From Bacteroidota bacterium (GTDB lineage: Bacteria > Bacteroidota > Bacteroidia > Bacteroidales > Marinifilaceae), in contig JAEXFF010000330.1 of assembly GCA_023400335.1 (NCBI GenBank), positions 1 through 5,747 of the forward strand: a stretch of DNA of 5,747 nucleotides. The letters are read 5' to 3'. The notes under the pieces are model-generated. The model was not told the origin of the DNA. It worked only from the letters and a program-made list of their open reading frames with translations, and did not search any database. Below are positions 5,478-5,747 of the stretch, one piece after another. Every line of letters begins with the position of its first letter. The first letter of the stretch is position 1. A program made the position numbers and the translations under genes.

Positions 5478-5747
5478 TAAAAATTCAGGTTTTTGTACGG
5501 GTGTCGTAAATGCCATACGTAAGGCGGAGGAAGAACTGCTGAAGGGGGATCTTTATTGTATCGGTGATATTGTGCACAATAACCTGGAAATGGAGCGTTT
5601 GCAGAAAAAGGGTTTGCAGACAATAGAACATGCGGAATTTGCGGAATTAACAAATTGCCGGGTACTTTTCCGGGCTCATGGGGAGCCTCCTTCTTCTTAT
5701 GAGATTGCGTGCAGAAATAAGGTAGAGATTATAGATGCTTCCTGTCC
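5461..5747 (+). CDS. ispH: 4-hydroxy-3-methylbut-2-enyl diphosphate reductase IspH/LytB (3' truncated by window)
   Basis: The last enzyme of the MEP isoprenoid pathway: it reductively converts HMBPP to IPP and DMAPP with a [4Fe-4S] cluster. Only 95 codons plus two bases lie in the window. Two of the three cluster cysteines are visible, Cys12 in SGFCTGV and Cys95 in DASC, at nearly the same spacing as Cys12 and Cys96 of the E. coli enzyme. The substrate-binding histidines are also present, His39 in GDIVHN and His73 in RAHGEPP. The ATG at 5461 is the first usable start after the in-frame TGA at 5428, and gives the family-typical N terminus ([11 protein letters not shown]). No Shine-Dalgarno sequence lies directly in front of it. 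It follows cmk by 30 bases on the same strand and is presumably cotranscribed. In some bacteria ispH is fused to ribosomal S1 domains; whether that is so here cannot be seen. Confidence 0.96.
   Translation, partial: MQVEIDKNSGFCTGVVNAIRKAEEELLKGDLYCIGDIVHNNLEMERLQKKGLQTIEHAEFAELTNCRVLFRAHGEPPSSYEIACRNKVEIIDASC

Noticed and set aside
5441..5653. 70-codon reverse-strand frame over the start of ispH
   Set aside because: It is antisense to conserved IspH residues (Cys12, His39) and has no features of its own.
1..5747. A previously undescribed defence, mobile or biosynthetic system
   Set aside because: Every sizeable gene belongs to a known family, the genes alternate in orientation without forming one operon, and no transposase, integrase, phage, toxin-antitoxin or CRISPR signature was seen.

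Overview
The window looks like chromosomal DNA of a Bacteroidetes species, most likely of the order Bacteroidales. The reasons are the cmk-ispH gene pair in that order, protein sequences close to Bacteroidales versions of Dcp, Cmk and IspH, start regions that are A/T-rich and mostly lack Shine-Dalgarno sites, and TAnnTTTG boxes (the Bacteroidetes -7 promoter element) in front of genes. I cannot name the genus from sequence alone.

Layout from left to right. Bases 1-141 are the 3' end of a forward-strand membrane transporter, probably MFS. It converges with, and overlaps by 17 bases, a reverse-strand MATE-family efflux transporter (125-1450). A 99-base divergent intergenic region with one TAnnTTTG box on each strand separates the MATE gene from a forward gene (1550-2329) for an EFR1-type protein, which is a flavodoxin-like domain fused to a two-[4Fe-4S] ferredoxin domain. 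That gene converges with a reverse-strand gene for an M3-family peptidyl-dipeptidase, dcp (2411-4483). The short gap between them and the end of the EFR1 gene hold three back-to-back inverted repeats, one of which looks like the dcp terminator. A 230-base divergent region (4484-4713) follows, then cmk (cytidylate kinase, 4714-5430) and the first 95 codons of ispH (from 5461, running off the window).

Functionally the window is a mix of housekeeping and accessory genes. cmk (CMP/dCMP phosphorylation) and ispH (last step of the MEP isoprenoid pathway, a 4Fe-4S enzyme) are very likely cotranscribed. Dcp is a cytoplasmic zinc peptidase for peptide turnover. The MATE and MFS transporters are probably exporters of unknown substrate. 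The EFR1 protein is a predicted electron carrier of unknown partner. I see no mobile element, CRISPR array, tRNA, rRNA or obvious new multi-gene system. The observations worth a second look are regulatory or structural: the triple hairpin between the EFR1 gene and dcp, a cmk promoter box almost touching the start codon, a 16-codon ORF bridging cmk and ispH, and an unusual central motif in the MATE protein.
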